Shown here: in pieces, positions 23,802 to 32,242 of the stretch
How the letters are laid out: each line of letters opens with the position of its first letter
How positions within the stretch are numbered: the stretch's first letter is position 1
Assembly: GCA_947624395.1 (NCBI GenBank)
Contig: CANQKA010000006.1
Location: 1-46,810 of the forward strand
Direction: 5' to 3'
Source of the DNA: an uncultured Oscillospiraceae bacterium
GTDB lineage: Bacteria > Bacillota > Clostridia > Oscillospirales > Oscillospiraceae
DNA: 46,810 nucleotides
The notes under the pieces: generated by a model
What the model saw: the letters and a program-made list of their open reading frames with translations, nothing else
Database searches by the model: none
What the model was told of the DNA's origin: nothing
Made by a program: the position numbers and the translations under genes

Positions 23802-25505
23802 ATGAAGTTTTCCCAGATGCCCTATGCGCGCCCGGACATTGCCCAGGTGAAGCAGTCGCTGGCGGCGCTGACCGAGCAGCTGAAGGCCGCGCCGGACTAC
23901 CCGGCGGCCAAGGCGGTATTTCTGCAAAAGGAGCAGGAGCAAAAGCACCTGTCCACTCAGGTCAACCTTGCCCACATCCGCCACACCATCGACACCCGGG
24001 ACGCGTTTTACGACGGGGAGATGAAGTTCTGGAACACGGCTCTGCCGGAGCTGCAGGAGTACCAGCAGCAGTGGACCATGGCCATGCTGCAAAGCCCTTT
24101 CCGGGCGGACTTCACCGCGGAGTACGGCGATCTGATGTTCGTCAACGCGGAGATCGCGCTGAAGGCGTTTTCGCCGGCGATCATCCCGGAGATGCAGCAG
24201 GAGAACGACCTGACCCAGGAGTACGAAAAGCTTTTGGCCTCTGCCCAGATACCCTTTGAGGGCAAGGTGTACACCCTGAGCCAGCTCACACCTTATAAAA
24301 ATGACCCGGATGACGCACGCCGTCTTGCTGCCTGGAAGGCGGAGGGCCAGTGGTACAAGGACAACCAGGCCCAGCTGGACGAGATATACGACAAGCTTGT
24401 CCACCTGCGGGACGCCATGGGCAAGAAGATGGGCTACGAGGGGTACACCACCCTGGGCTACTACAACATGGGCCGCAACTGCTACGACCGTCAGGACGTT
24501 GAGAAGTTCCGCGCCGCCGTGGTGAAGTATCTTGTGCCCGTGGCGGACAAGATCTACCGCCGGCAGGCCCAGCGTCTGGGCAAGAGCTATCCCATGAGCT
24601 TTGCGGACAACGCCCTGGAGTTCCGCTCCGGCAACCCGCGGCCGCAGGGCACGCCGGACGATATTCTGGCGGCGGGGAAGAAGTTCTATAACGAGCTGAG
24701 CGCCGAGACGGGCGAGTTTTTCAACACCATGCTGGACATGGAGCTTCTGGACGTTCTGTCCACGGAGGGCAAGGAGGCCGGCGGGTACTGCACCAGTCTT
24801 GCCGATTACGGCGTGCCTTTCATTTTCGCCAACTTCAACGGCACCCAGCACGACGTGGAGGTCGTCACCCACGAGGCCGGCCACGCCTTTGCCGCCTGGA
24901 CCAACCGGGACCGCATACCGGCTCAGTACATCTGGCCCAGCATGGAGGGCTGCGAGGTCCACTCCATGAGCATGGAATTTATGGCTTGGCCCTGGGAGGA
25001 GGACTTCTTTGGCCCGGACGCCCGGAAGTTCCGGTACAGCCACCTGGCCGGTGCGCTGACGTTCATCCCCTACGGCACCATGGTCGATCACTTCCAGCAC
25101 GAGGTCTACGATCACCCGGACATGACCCCGGCGGAGCGCCACGGTGTGTGGAAGCGTCTGCTTGGCGTGTACATGCCCTGGATGAAGCTGGACGGGGATA
25201 TCCCGTTCTACAGCGAGGGGGAGGGCTGGCAGCGCCAGCACCACATCTATTCCAGCCCCTTCTATTACATCGACTACTGCTTGGCCCAGACCGTGTCGCT
25301 GCAGTTCTGGGCGCTGCTGCAAGGCGACCAGAAGGCCGCGTGGGCGAAATACATGGCCTACACCCGCCAGGGCGGCAGCCGTGTCTTCACGGAGCTTCTC
25401 GCCAACGCCGGCCTGGAGAGCCCCTTTGAGGAGAGCTGCCTGCGTGGCGTGTGCGAAAAGGCCAGCGCGTGGCTGGACGAATACGACCTGAGCGGCATCG
25501 TCTGA
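23802..25505 (+). CDS. M3-family oligoendopeptidase (PepF/thimet-like)
   Basis: A 567-residue cytosolic metallopeptidase with the zinc motif HEAGH at 357-361 (EVVTHEAGHAFAAW) and a downstream Glu-rich third-ligand segment GCEVHSMSMEFMAW. The length fits the M3 clan oligoendopeptidase group. These enzymes cut short peptides after import. It stands directly upstream of the oligopeptide transporter operon, which makes a peptide-uptake and -degradation pair likely, but it has its own promoter and the 370-bp gap contains another promoter, so it is a separate transcript. Start from the SD AAGGAGGAAG at ATG 23802. Confidence 0.92.
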   Translation: MKFSQMPYARPDIAQVKQSLAALTEQLKAAPDYPAAKAVFLQKEQEQKHLSTQVNLAHIRHTIDTRDAFYDGEMKFWNTALPELQEYQQQWTMAMLQSPFRADFTAEYGDLMFVNAEIALKAFSPAIIPEMQQENDLTQEYEKLLASAQIPFEGKVYTLSQLTPYKNDPDDARRLAAWKAEGQWYKDNQAQLDEIYDKLVHLRDAMGKKMGYEGYTTLGYYNMGRNCYDRQDVEKFRAAVVKYLVPVADKIYRRQAQRLGKSYPMSFADNALEFRSGNPRPQGTPDDILAAGKKFYNELSAETGEFFNTMLDMELLDVLSTEGKEAGGYCTSLADYGVPFIFANFNGTQHDVEVVTHEAGHAFAAWTNRDRIPAQYIWPSMEGCEVHSMSMEFMAWPWEEDFFGPDARKFRYSHLAGALTFIPYGTMVDHFQHEVYDHPDMTPAERHGVWKRLLGVYMPWMKLDGDIPFYSEGEGWQRQHHIYSSPFYYIDYCLAQTVSLQFWALLQGDQKAAWAKYMAYTRQGGSRVFTELLANAGLESPFEESCLRGVCEKASAWLDEYDLSGIV

Positions 25506-25604
25506 CCTGTGGGCATAATCACCTGTTTCGCGGCGAACGAGCCGTCGATTTATGGGCAAAGTGCCATGATTGCTTGAAAACCGCTGAATTTCCACGAAGT
25601 TCCC

Positions 25605-25633
25605 TTGACGTTACTGTTTTAAGGTAGTAAAAT
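25605..25633 (+). promoter_or_regulatory. promoter of the oligopeptide transporter operon
   Basis: TTGACG (25605-25610), 17-bp spacer, TAAAAT (25628-25633). The transcript would have a leader of roughly 240 nt. Confidence 0.75.
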
Positions 25634-25693
25634 AGCACAAATCGCGTTATTTGATTCGTGGATATTTGTCCGCGCACGGCGGACAGGGGGAGC

Positions 25694-25837
25694 TCGAGGG
25701 GGCGGGAGCCCGCCTCGAATGAGATCAGCCGTCAAAACAGCATTTTGACGGCTCGCACGCGAAAGGGACATGTCCCTTTCTGCTTGTATCGCAGATACAA
25801 GCAGAACAAGACTTGTGAACGATGGGCGGGCGCGCCC
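25694..25837 (+). other. hairpin-rich structured leader of the transporter operon
   Basis: Between promoter and first gene lie five stems in a row: 25694-25718 (TCGAGG...CCTCGA with inner GCGGG/CCCGC); 25728-25752 (GCCGTCAAAA/TTTTGACGGC); a perfect 20-bp palindrome at 25761-25780; 25781-25803 (TGCTTGTATC/GATACAAGCA); 25824-25837 (GGGCG/CGCCC). No known riboswitch consensus is recognised and there is no terminator-like U run. It could be a regulatory leader or an intergenic repeated element; the stretch 25506-25604 shows nothing else. Confidence 0.7.
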
Positions 25838-25876
25838 TGTTCATAGAAGGTATTGTATGACGAAGGAGGTCAAACA

Positions 25877-28057
25877 ATGAAGAACGCGAAGAAACTTCTT
25901 GCGCTCGTGATGGCTCTGGCCATGTGCCTGAGCCTGGGCGCGACTGCTTTCGCCTCTGAGGGGGAGGAAGAGGTCGTTTCCATCGCCGGCAAGGAGTACG
26001 GCACCGACTATGTGGAGCTGTACGAGCAGTTCTCCGACGTGACCATCGACGAGGTCATCGAGGACGAGGCTACCGGTCTGGCGTACATCGAGCGCGACGG
26101 CGAGCAGTATGAGCTGGGCATGGACTTCCTGTCCATGGCTATGGTCTACAACTGCACCGTGCCCGAGGGCGGCGTCTGGGAGACCGAGGACGACGTGTAC
26201 GCCACCTGGTGGCGGCTGTACATCCAGCGCTGGAACTACCTGCTGCCCGAAGTGCCTCTGTACTCCAACGAGTACTATGATGTGTACAACGCGCAGATCA
26301 AGGGCGTGGAAGAGCATCCCACCAACCCCTACTGGGGCCCCGCTGCCGCTGTGATCGACTGGTCCAGCGAGAAGGAGGACAACTCCATCATCCTGGGCAA
26401 CTCCACGGAACTGTCCGGCCGTTTGCGCAGCGCCGCTTTCGGCGTGTCCAGCCCCGGCGCCGGCGACCTGGACGTGGAGAACCTGATCACCGGTCTGGAG
26501 ACCGTCTCCACCACCAAGGAAGGCGGCTACGAGGTCAACCCCACCGTCGTGGAGAATATGGAGACCGTTGACAACGAGGACGGCTCCCGCACCTACACCA
26601 TTCATCTGTATGACGACCTGAAGTTCTCCGATGGCAGCGCCATCACCGCCAAGAACTACCTGGTCAGCATGCTGGCCAACTGCGGCCCCGTGGCCGTGCA
26701 GGCCGGCAGCCAGGGCACCGGCGGCATGAACTTCGTGGGCTATGAGGCCTTCAACGCCTACGACGGCACCAACGACGGCGACGAGGCCAGCAAGACCTTC
26801 TCCGGCGTGCGTCTGCTGGACGACTACACCCTGCAGGTCACGGTCGACGCCCAGTATATGCCTTACTTCTATGCCATCACCTACGCCGGCTTCTCTCCCC
26901 AGCCCGTTGAGCTGTGGTTGGGCGACGCCGACATCATGGACGACGGCGAGGGCGTCTATCTGACCGACAACTTCTATGAGAAGGACGGCGACTCCTACAC
27001 CCACGCGCAGCAGATCAGCGACGCCGTGTGGGATCACTCTCAGGATTATCCTTACTCCGGTCCTTACATGATCGAAGAGTGGAACGAGGCCGACAAGTCC
27101 GTCACCCTGACCAAGAACCCCGAGTTCAAAGGCAACTATGAGGGCACCGTTCCCTCCATCGAGAAGATCGTCTACAAGCGCATCATCGCCGAGACCCAGC
27201 TGGCCGACTTTGAGGCCGGCGGCGTGGACGTGCTGAGCGGCATCACCGGCGGCAACGAAACCAACGAGGTCATCGCCCTTGTGGACGCCAATCCCGACAA
27301 GTATGTGACCACCCACTACAGCCGCGCTGGCTACGGCAAGCTGGGCTTCCGCGGCGACCTGGGCCCCGCCCAGTTCGTTGAGGTCCGTCAGGCTATCGCC
27401 TACTGCATGGACCGCGCCACCTTCGCCAAGGACTTCACCGGCGGCTACGGCGGCGTCACCGACGGCCCGTACTACACCGGTTCCTGGATGTATGAGGCGG
27501 CTATGGCCGACGGCATGCTCCTGAACGCCTATGACACCTCTGTGGACAGCGCCATCGCGGTCCTGGAGGCTGGCGGCTGGGTGTACAACGCCGACGGCTC
27601 CGACTACTCCGGCGAGGGTGTCCGCTACAAGAAGATCCCCGCCGACCAGATGTATGATTACGACATCACCTACGCCTCCATCGACGGCGCTTACAAAGTG
27701 GAGAAGGTGGGCGACGACTACTACATGCCGCTGGTCCTCAACTGGTACGGCACCTCTGACAACACCTTTACCGACCTGCTGGTGACCGGCTTCATGGAGA
27801 ACGACAACATGAAGGCCGCCGGCTTCGTGGTGCAGCAGACAATCGGCGAGTTCAACCCGATGCTCGACGAGCTGTATCAGGGCGCTCTGGGCGTCAGCTA
27901 CAGCGGCACTCCCACCTACAACTGCTTCAACTTCGCCACCGGCTTCACCTCCGCTGCCTATGACTACAGCTGGAACTGGCGTCTCGATCCCTACTGGTTC
28001 GAGAACAACTCCGTCTGCTACATCAAGGATATGGCCGACGTGTACTGGCTGAGCTGA
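25877..28057 (+). CDS. oligopeptide ABC transporter substrate-binding protein (OppA-like), unusually long
   Basis: A 726-residue extracellular binding protein of the SBP-5 (peptide/nickel) family; typical members are about 500-600 residues. Seen: signal peptide 1-~27 (MKNAKKLLALVMALAMCLSLG, cut after AFA), an acidic N-terminal insert, then the family segments NPTVVENMETVDN.., YTIHLYDDLKFSDGSAITAKNYL, PYSGPYMIEEWNEADKSVTLTKNPEF and a VRQAIAYCMDR segment. A Cys at 17 is preceded by LAM, not a normal lipobox, so ordinary lipidation is doubtful. SD AAGGAGGT lies 7 bp before ATG 25877. First gene of the operon; ligand not decided by sequence. Confidence 0.9.
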   Translation: MKNAKKLLALVMALAMCLSLGATAFASEGEEEVVSIAGKEYGTDYVELYEQFSDVTIDEVIEDEATGLAYIERDGEQYELGMDFLSMAMVYNCTVPEGGVWETEDDVYATWWRLYIQRWNYLLPEVPLYSNEYYDVYNAQIKGVEEHPTNPYWGPAAAVIDWSSEKEDNSIILGNSTELSGRLRSAAFGVSSPGAGDLDVENLITGLETVSTTKEGGYEVNPTVVENMETVDNEDGSRTYTIHLYDDLKFSDGSAITAKNYLVSMLANCGPVAVQAGSQGTGGMNFVGYEAFNAYDGTNDGDEASKTFSGVRLLDDYTLQVTVDAQYMPYFYAITYAGFSPQPVELWLGDADIMDDGEGVYLTDNFYEKDGDSYTHAQQISDAVWDHSQDYPYSGPYMIEEWNEADKSVTLTKNPEFKGNYEGTVPSIEKIVYKRIIAETQLADFEAGGVDVLSGITGGNETNEVIALVDANPDKYVTTHYSRAGYGKLGFRGDLGPAQFVEVRQAIAYCMDRATFAKDFTGGYGGVTDGPYYTGSWMYEAAMADGMLLNAYDTSVDSAIAVLEAGGWVYNADGSDYSGEGVRYKKIPADQMYDYDITYASIDGAYKVEKVGDDYYMPLVLNWYGTSDNTFTDLLVTGFMENDNMKAAGFVVQQTIGEFNPMLDELYQGALGVSYSGTPTYNCFNFATGFTSAAYDYSWNWRLDPYWFENNSVCYIKDMADVYWLS

Positions 28058-28093
28058 GTTGACCCCGCGTAAAACTGGCATTTGACCCAAGCG

Positions 28094-28126
28094 CCGCAGG
28101 ACGGGGGCGCGACCCCTGTCCTGCGG
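28094..28126 (+). promoter_or_regulatory. intercistronic hairpin after the binding-protein gene
   Basis: CCGCAGGAC...GTCCTGCGG with an inner GGGG/CCCC pair, no U run, in the 146-bp gap before the permease. Such structures commonly protect the abundant binding-protein mRNA and reduce distal expression. Confidence 0.75.
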
Positions 28127-28203
28127 TGTTCTATAAACAGAGTGTGCGCTGTGCGTGAACATCTGTCCGCTGCGCGCGTTCTGGAAGAGAGCGAGGAACG
28201 AAT

Positions 28204-29247
28204 ATGGCAAAATACGTTCTCAAGCGTATCGGGTATATGCTGGTGGTGCTGGTCATCCTGTCGTTCATCCTGTTTATGATCTACAGCCTTGTGCCGGCCA
28301 ACCGGGCCTATACCGACGCGCAGACGGAATTGAAAACGCTGAAAAACTCCATCCCCAAGGGGCAGGAGCAGGAATATTTCGACCAAATTTATCTGCGCTA
28401 TCAGCGCGCGTACGGTACCGATACCAACAACAAGATCATCCGCTATCTGCGGTGGGTCGGGCTGTACCCCCTTTACGACGGAAGCTACGATGGCCTTCTC
28501 CAGGGCAATCTGGGCTACTCCTACGACTATAAAAAGCCGGTCGTAGACGTGGTGGCCCAGCCCATGGTGAATACCATTAAACTCAATATATACGCCACGA
28601 TCCTGGCCCTGGGCATCACCATACCCCTTGGCATCCACTGCGCGGTGAAGCGGGGGACCAGGTTCGACCAAGGCATCCAGGTGTTCACCATCATCGGGTA
28701 CAGTTTGCCCACGTTCCTGATTGCCATTTTGTTCATCTGGATATTCTGCTCCAAGCTGCATATCTTCCCGCCCAGCGGCATGAAGACGCCGGGTACCAAC
28801 TTCACGGGCTTCGCCAAGTGGAAGGACGAGATGTATTATATGTGTCTGCCCCTGATCGTGGAGACCTTCTGCTCCCTGGGCGGCATGACCCGTTACGTCC
28901 GTGCCTCCATGATCGAGGCCCTGAGCATGGACTGCATCAAGACCGCCCGGGCCAAGGGCCTGCGTGAAAAAGTGGTCATCTACTCCCACGCCTGGCGCAA
29001 CGCCCTCATCCCCATCGTCACCCTGGTGGTGGGCTGGTTCCTTGGCATCTTCGGCGGCTCCATCGTCATTGAGAACATCTTCGGCTGGAACGGCATGGGC
29101 CGGCTCATGTTCCAGGGCCTGCAGGTGGCGGACTACGACGTGGTCATGCTCATGCAGATGTTCTACATAGCCGTGTCCCTGATAGGCACGCTTGTCATCG
29201 ACCTGATTTACGGCCTGGTCGATCCGCGTGTCCGGGTGAATAAGTGA
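28204..29247 (+). CDS. oligopeptide ABC transporter permease (OppB-like)
   Basis: A 347-residue inner-membrane permease of BPD_transp_1 type: N-terminal MAKYVLKRIGYMLVVLVILSF, a ~70-residue extracytoplasmic loop (QTELKTLKNSIPKGQEQ...), further helices, then the coupling EAA-like segment YVRASMIEALSMDCIKTARAKGL and a conserved C-terminus VIENIFGWNGMGRLMF. Partner of the OppC-like permease immediately downstream (17-bp gap). The DLIYGLVDPRVR end is typical of OppB/DppB. ATG 28204 is preceded by GAGCGAGGAACGAAT, a modest SD. Confidence 0.92.
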   Translation: MAKYVLKRIGYMLVVLVILSFILFMIYSLVPANRAYTDAQTELKTLKNSIPKGQEQEYFDQIYLRYQRAYGTDTNNKIIRYLRWVGLYPLYDGSYDGLLQGNLGYSYDYKKPVVDVVAQPMVNTIKLNIYATILALGITIPLGIHCAVKRGTRFDQGIQVFTIIGYSLPTFLIAILFIWIFCSKLHIFPPSGMKTPGTNFTGFAKWKDEMYYMCLPLIVETFCSLGGMTRYVRASMIEALSMDCIKTARAKGLREKVVIYSHAWRNALIPIVTLVVGWFLGIFGGSIVIENIFGWNGMGRLMFQGLQVADYDVVMLMQMFYIAVSLIGTLVIDLIYGLVDPRVRVNK

Positions 29248-29263
29248 GAGGGGAGGCAGTAAA

Positions 29264-31216
29264 ATGAGCAAGAAACCTGGAAAGAAAAACGCCTCCTGGA
29301 TCGTCCGCCTGTTCCGGGGCGGCTCCAACACCCTGGCCGACGAGATGGACGCGGCGAAGGCCGCCGACGTGGAGGCCATCGTCAGCCCCGTGCGCCAGAT
29401 CGTCAACAACTTCCTGGAGAGGAAGCTGGCCGTTGGCGCGCTTATCCTGCTGATATGCATGTTCATCTTCGTGTTCGTGGGTCCTCTGTTCATGCCCAAG
29501 TATAAGGACGCCTACACCGAGGTCACCCAGCAGAGCATGGCCCCCAATATGCGCCTGATGAGCGTGCCGAAAGAGCTGAAAAACGACATCAAAATGATCG
29601 ACAGCTACGGCTCCTTCACCGTGGGCCTGTCCAACGCGGGCAAGGTCTACATCTGGGGCTCCACCCAGCTTGGCACCACCGGCATCGACATCGGCGATAT
29701 ACCCGAGGAGGTCCAGAACGCCAAGATCGCCATGGTGGCCGCCGGCATCGACCACGTTGTCGCCATCGGCGAGGACGGTCACATCTACTGCTGGGGCGCC
29801 AATACCCTGGGCCAGTACGGCACCGAGGCGGAGGCCGAGGCCAGCACCAAGGGCGTCAACCCCAATATCGCCTATATGCCGCAGGAGCTGGCGGACGAGG
29901 GCGTGGACGTGGCCAACGTGAAAAAGCTCACCTGCGGCTACCAGGCCACCGCCATCCTCATGAACGACGGCAGCTTCTACCTGTGGGGCAATAAGCTTAC
30001 ATACGCCAACATGGACCGTTACCTGGCCATGCCCACCATCGAGGACATCGACTTCACCCTGAACTACATCGTGGGCCTGACCGCCAAGCGCAACGCCGTC
30101 TATACCGGCTCCCGCGACCTGTACACCACCGTCCGGGCCAACGTGGGCGGCACGGGCGTGCCCATCAACGACTTCCTGGACGGGCGCAAGATCGAATCCA
30201 TCACCGCCACCAACACCAGCATGTGCCTGCTGCTGGACGATGGCTCTGTGTGCTTCGCCGGCGACTTCCCCCTGGACGCCACCAAGGTCCCGGAGCTGGA
30301 AGAAGGGGAGGACTTCATCCAGATCGTGGGCGGGTCCTACCACTACTCCGGCCTGACCAACAAGGGCCACGTGTACTCCTGGGGCAGCGACGCGCTCAAC
30401 CAGTGCCAGGTGCCCTCGTCGGCGGATAGCGCCACGGAGCTGTTCTCCGGCTCCTTCCAGACCTACGCCAAGGACGCCAACGGCGACCTGTGCGCCAAGT
30501 GGGGCCTGAAGGGCTACCTGTTCGGCACCGATACCCGCGGCGCCGACATCTTCCAGCGCATCATCGCCGGCGGCAAGATGACCATGACCGTTGGCGCCGT
30601 GGCCGTCATCATCTCCACCATCATCGGCATCATCATCGGCTGTCTGGCCGGGTACTTTGGCGGCAAGGTGGACGTGCTCCTGATGCGTGTGGCCGAGATA
30701 TTCTCCGCCATCCCGTTCCTGCCTTTCGCCATGATACTGTCGGCCGTCATGAGCCGGATGGTCCTGTCGGAGACCATGCGTATCTTCATCATCATGTGCA
30801 TCCTGGGCGTGCTGTCCTGGCCTGGGCTGGCCCGGCTGGTCCGCGGCCAGATACTGGTGGTGCGCGAGAGCGAATACGTGGTGGCGGCCCAGTCCATGGG
30901 CGTGAAAGAGGCCACCATCGCCTTCAAACACATCCTGCCCAACGTCATGAGCGTCATCCTGGTCAGCCTGATGCTGGACTTCGGTACCTGCATGCTCACC
31001 GAATCCTCCCTGAGCTACCTGGGCTTCGGCGTGGCCTACCCTCGTCCCACCTGGGGCAATATGCTCAACGGCGCCAACAACGCCACCATCATCAACGCCT
31101 ACTGGTGGCAGTGGGTGTTCACCTCCATCTTCCTGGCCGTGACCACCGTCTGCATCAACATCGTGGGCGACGCCCTGCGCGACGTGATGGACCCCAAGTC
31201 CAGCGTGGAAAAGTGA
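29264..31216 (+). CDS. OppC-like permease with an inserted RCC1-type beta-propeller
   Basis: 650 residues; OppC/DppC permeases are usually near 300. N-terminal tail 1-54, first membrane helix 55-77, then an extracytoplasmic insert ~100-415, then the normal permease from LFGTDTRGADIFQRII (419-434, the OppC HPLGTDxxGRD signature) through the coupling loop YVVAAQSMGVKEA (538-550) to 640. The insert shows six or so RCC1-like blades: GLSNAGKVYIWGSTQLGTTG (121-140), AIGEDGHIYCWGANTLGQYG (167-186), LMNDGSFYLWG (232-242), LLLDDGSVCFAG (322-333), GLTNKGHVYSWGSDALNQ (363-380) and a remnant at 400-415. The frame is continuous and codon use does not change. The domain would sit outside the membrane; a role in peptide capture or docking of the binding protein is inferred. 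Confidence 0.9.
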   Translation: MSKKPGKKNASWIVRLFRGGSNTLADEMDAAKAADVEAIVSPVRQIVNNFLERKLAVGALILLICMFIFVFVGPLFMPKYKDAYTEVTQQSMAPNMRLMSVPKELKNDIKMIDSYGSFTVGLSNAGKVYIWGSTQLGTTGIDIGDIPEEVQNAKIAMVAAGIDHVVAIGEDGHIYCWGANTLGQYGTEAEAEASTKGVNPNIAYMPQELADEGVDVANVKKLTCGYQATAILMNDGSFYLWGNKLTYANMDRYLAMPTIEDIDFTLNYIVGLTAKRNAVYTGSRDLYTTVRANVGGTGVPINDFLDGRKIESITATNTSMCLLLDDGSVCFAGDFPLDATKVPELEEGEDFIQIVGGSYHYSGLTNKGHVYSWGSDALNQCQVPSSADSATELFSGSFQTYAKDANGDLCAKWGLKGYLFGTDTRGADIFQRIIAGGKMTMTVGAVAVIISTIIGIIIGCLAGYFGGKVDVLLMRVAEIFSAIPFLPFAMILSAVMSRMVLSETMRIFIIMCILGVLSWPGLARLVRGQILVVRESEYVVAAQSMGVKEATIAFKHILPNVMSVILVSLMLDFGTCMLTESSLSYLGFGVAYPRPTWGNMLNGANNATIINAYWWQWVFTSIFLAVTTVCINIVGDALRDVMDPKSSVEK

Positions 31217-31228
31217 GGAGGGAAGAAC

Positions 31229-32242
31229 ATGCCACTGCTTGAAGTGAAAAACCTGCGGACCTTTTTCAAAACGAAAAGGGGCATCGTCAAGGCAGTCAAC
31301 GACGTGTCCTATTCCCTGGAACCCGGCAAGACCATCGGCATCGTTGGCGAGTCCGGCTCCGGCAAGTCCGTCTCCGCCATGAGCATTCTCCAGCTGCTGG
31401 ATGAAAACGGCTATATCGACTCCGGCGAGATCATCTTTGAGGGCACGGAGCTGACGAAACTTTCCCGCGAGGAGATGTACCACATCCGCGGCAACGCCAT
31501 CTCCGTCATCTTCCAGGAGCCTATGACCAGCCTGAACCCGGTGTTCACCGTGGACCGGCAGCTGTGCGAGCCGTTCATCATCCACCAGGGCATGAACAAA
31601 AAACAGGCCCATGAACAGGCCCTGAAGATGCTCTACGACGTGCAGATACCCAACCCGGAGTCCGTGATACGCCAGTATCCCCACCAGCTTTCCGGCGGCA
31701 TGCGCCAGCGGGTGATGATCGCCATGGCCCTGGCATGCCGGCCCAAGATTTTGATTGCTGACGAGCCCACCACTGCGCTGGACGTGACCATCCAGGCCCA
31801 GATACTGCGGCTGATGAACGACCTGCAAAAGGAAAAGGGCACCAGCATCATTTTCATCACCCACGACCTGGGCGTCATCAACGAGATGGCCGACGACGTG
31901 GCGGTGATGTACTGCGGCCAGGTGGTGGAGAAGGCCACCGCACGGGTGATCTTCTCCGACTGCCCCGTGAGCCATCCTTACACCGAGGGGCTGATGATGT
32001 CCATCCCCCGGCTGAACGCCATCGACAAGAAGATCGAACCCATCCCCGGCGTGGTGCCCCATCCGCTGGCGCTGCCCAAGGGCTGCAAGTTCGCGCCCCG
32101 GTGCAAGTACTGTACGAAAAAATGTATGGAGGAGGAGCCGGAGCTGCTGGACGTGGGCAACGGCCAGCTCATCCGATGCTTCTATCCGGAAAAGGAGGTA
32201 AGGTGCAGTGAAGAGCACAAAAAAATTACTGTCCATCAGTAA
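31229..32242 (+). CDS. oligopeptide ABC transporter ATPase (OppD-like)
   Basis: A 337-residue ATPase: Walker A GESGSGKS near 40-47, Q-loop [12 protein letters not shown], signature LSGGMRQRV, Walker [15 protein letters not shown]-loop ITHDLGV, then the Opp-type C-terminal extension with a Cys cluster ([15 protein letters not shown] ... RCF), which in related ATPases can hold an Fe-S cluster. Energises the transporter from the cytosolic side. The SD GAGGAGGG lies before ATG 31229. The last 35 bases overlap the start of the next gene, in a different frame. Confidence 0.95.
   Translation: MPLLEVKNLRTFFKTKRGIVKAVNDVSYSLEPGKTIGIVGESGSGKSVSAMSILQLLDENGYIDSGEIIFEGTELTKLSREEMYHIRGNAISVIFQEPMTSLNPVFTVDRQLCEPFIIHQGMNKKQAHEQALKMLYDVQIPNPESVIRQYPHQLSGGMRQRVMIAMALACRPKILIADEPTTALDVTIQAQILRLMNDLQKEKGTSIIFITHDLGVINEMADDVAVMYCGQVVEKATARVIFSDCPVSHPYTEGLMMSIPRLNAIDKKIEPIPGVVPHPLALPKGCKFAPRCKYCTKKCMEEEPELLDVGNGQLIRCFYPEKEVRCSEEHKKITVHQ

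Noticed and set aside
25913-25927. Lipobox reading of LAMC in the binding-protein signal peptide
   Set aside because: Met at -1 is outside normal lipobox residues (Gly, Ala, Ser); the AFA type I site is a better fit. Kept as an open question in the findings.
29264-31216. The long permease as an assembly chimera or two fused genes
   Set aside because: The frame is continuous, membrane helix 1 and the rest of the permease are both needed and present once, and the insert has matching codon use.
29195-32236. A 1013-codon open frame on the - strand (and 25841-28210, 32226-33857)
   Set aside because: They lie opposite the transporter genes, which have clear motifs and SD sequences. The translated sequence is low-complexity His/Gly/Val, typical of a shadow frame.
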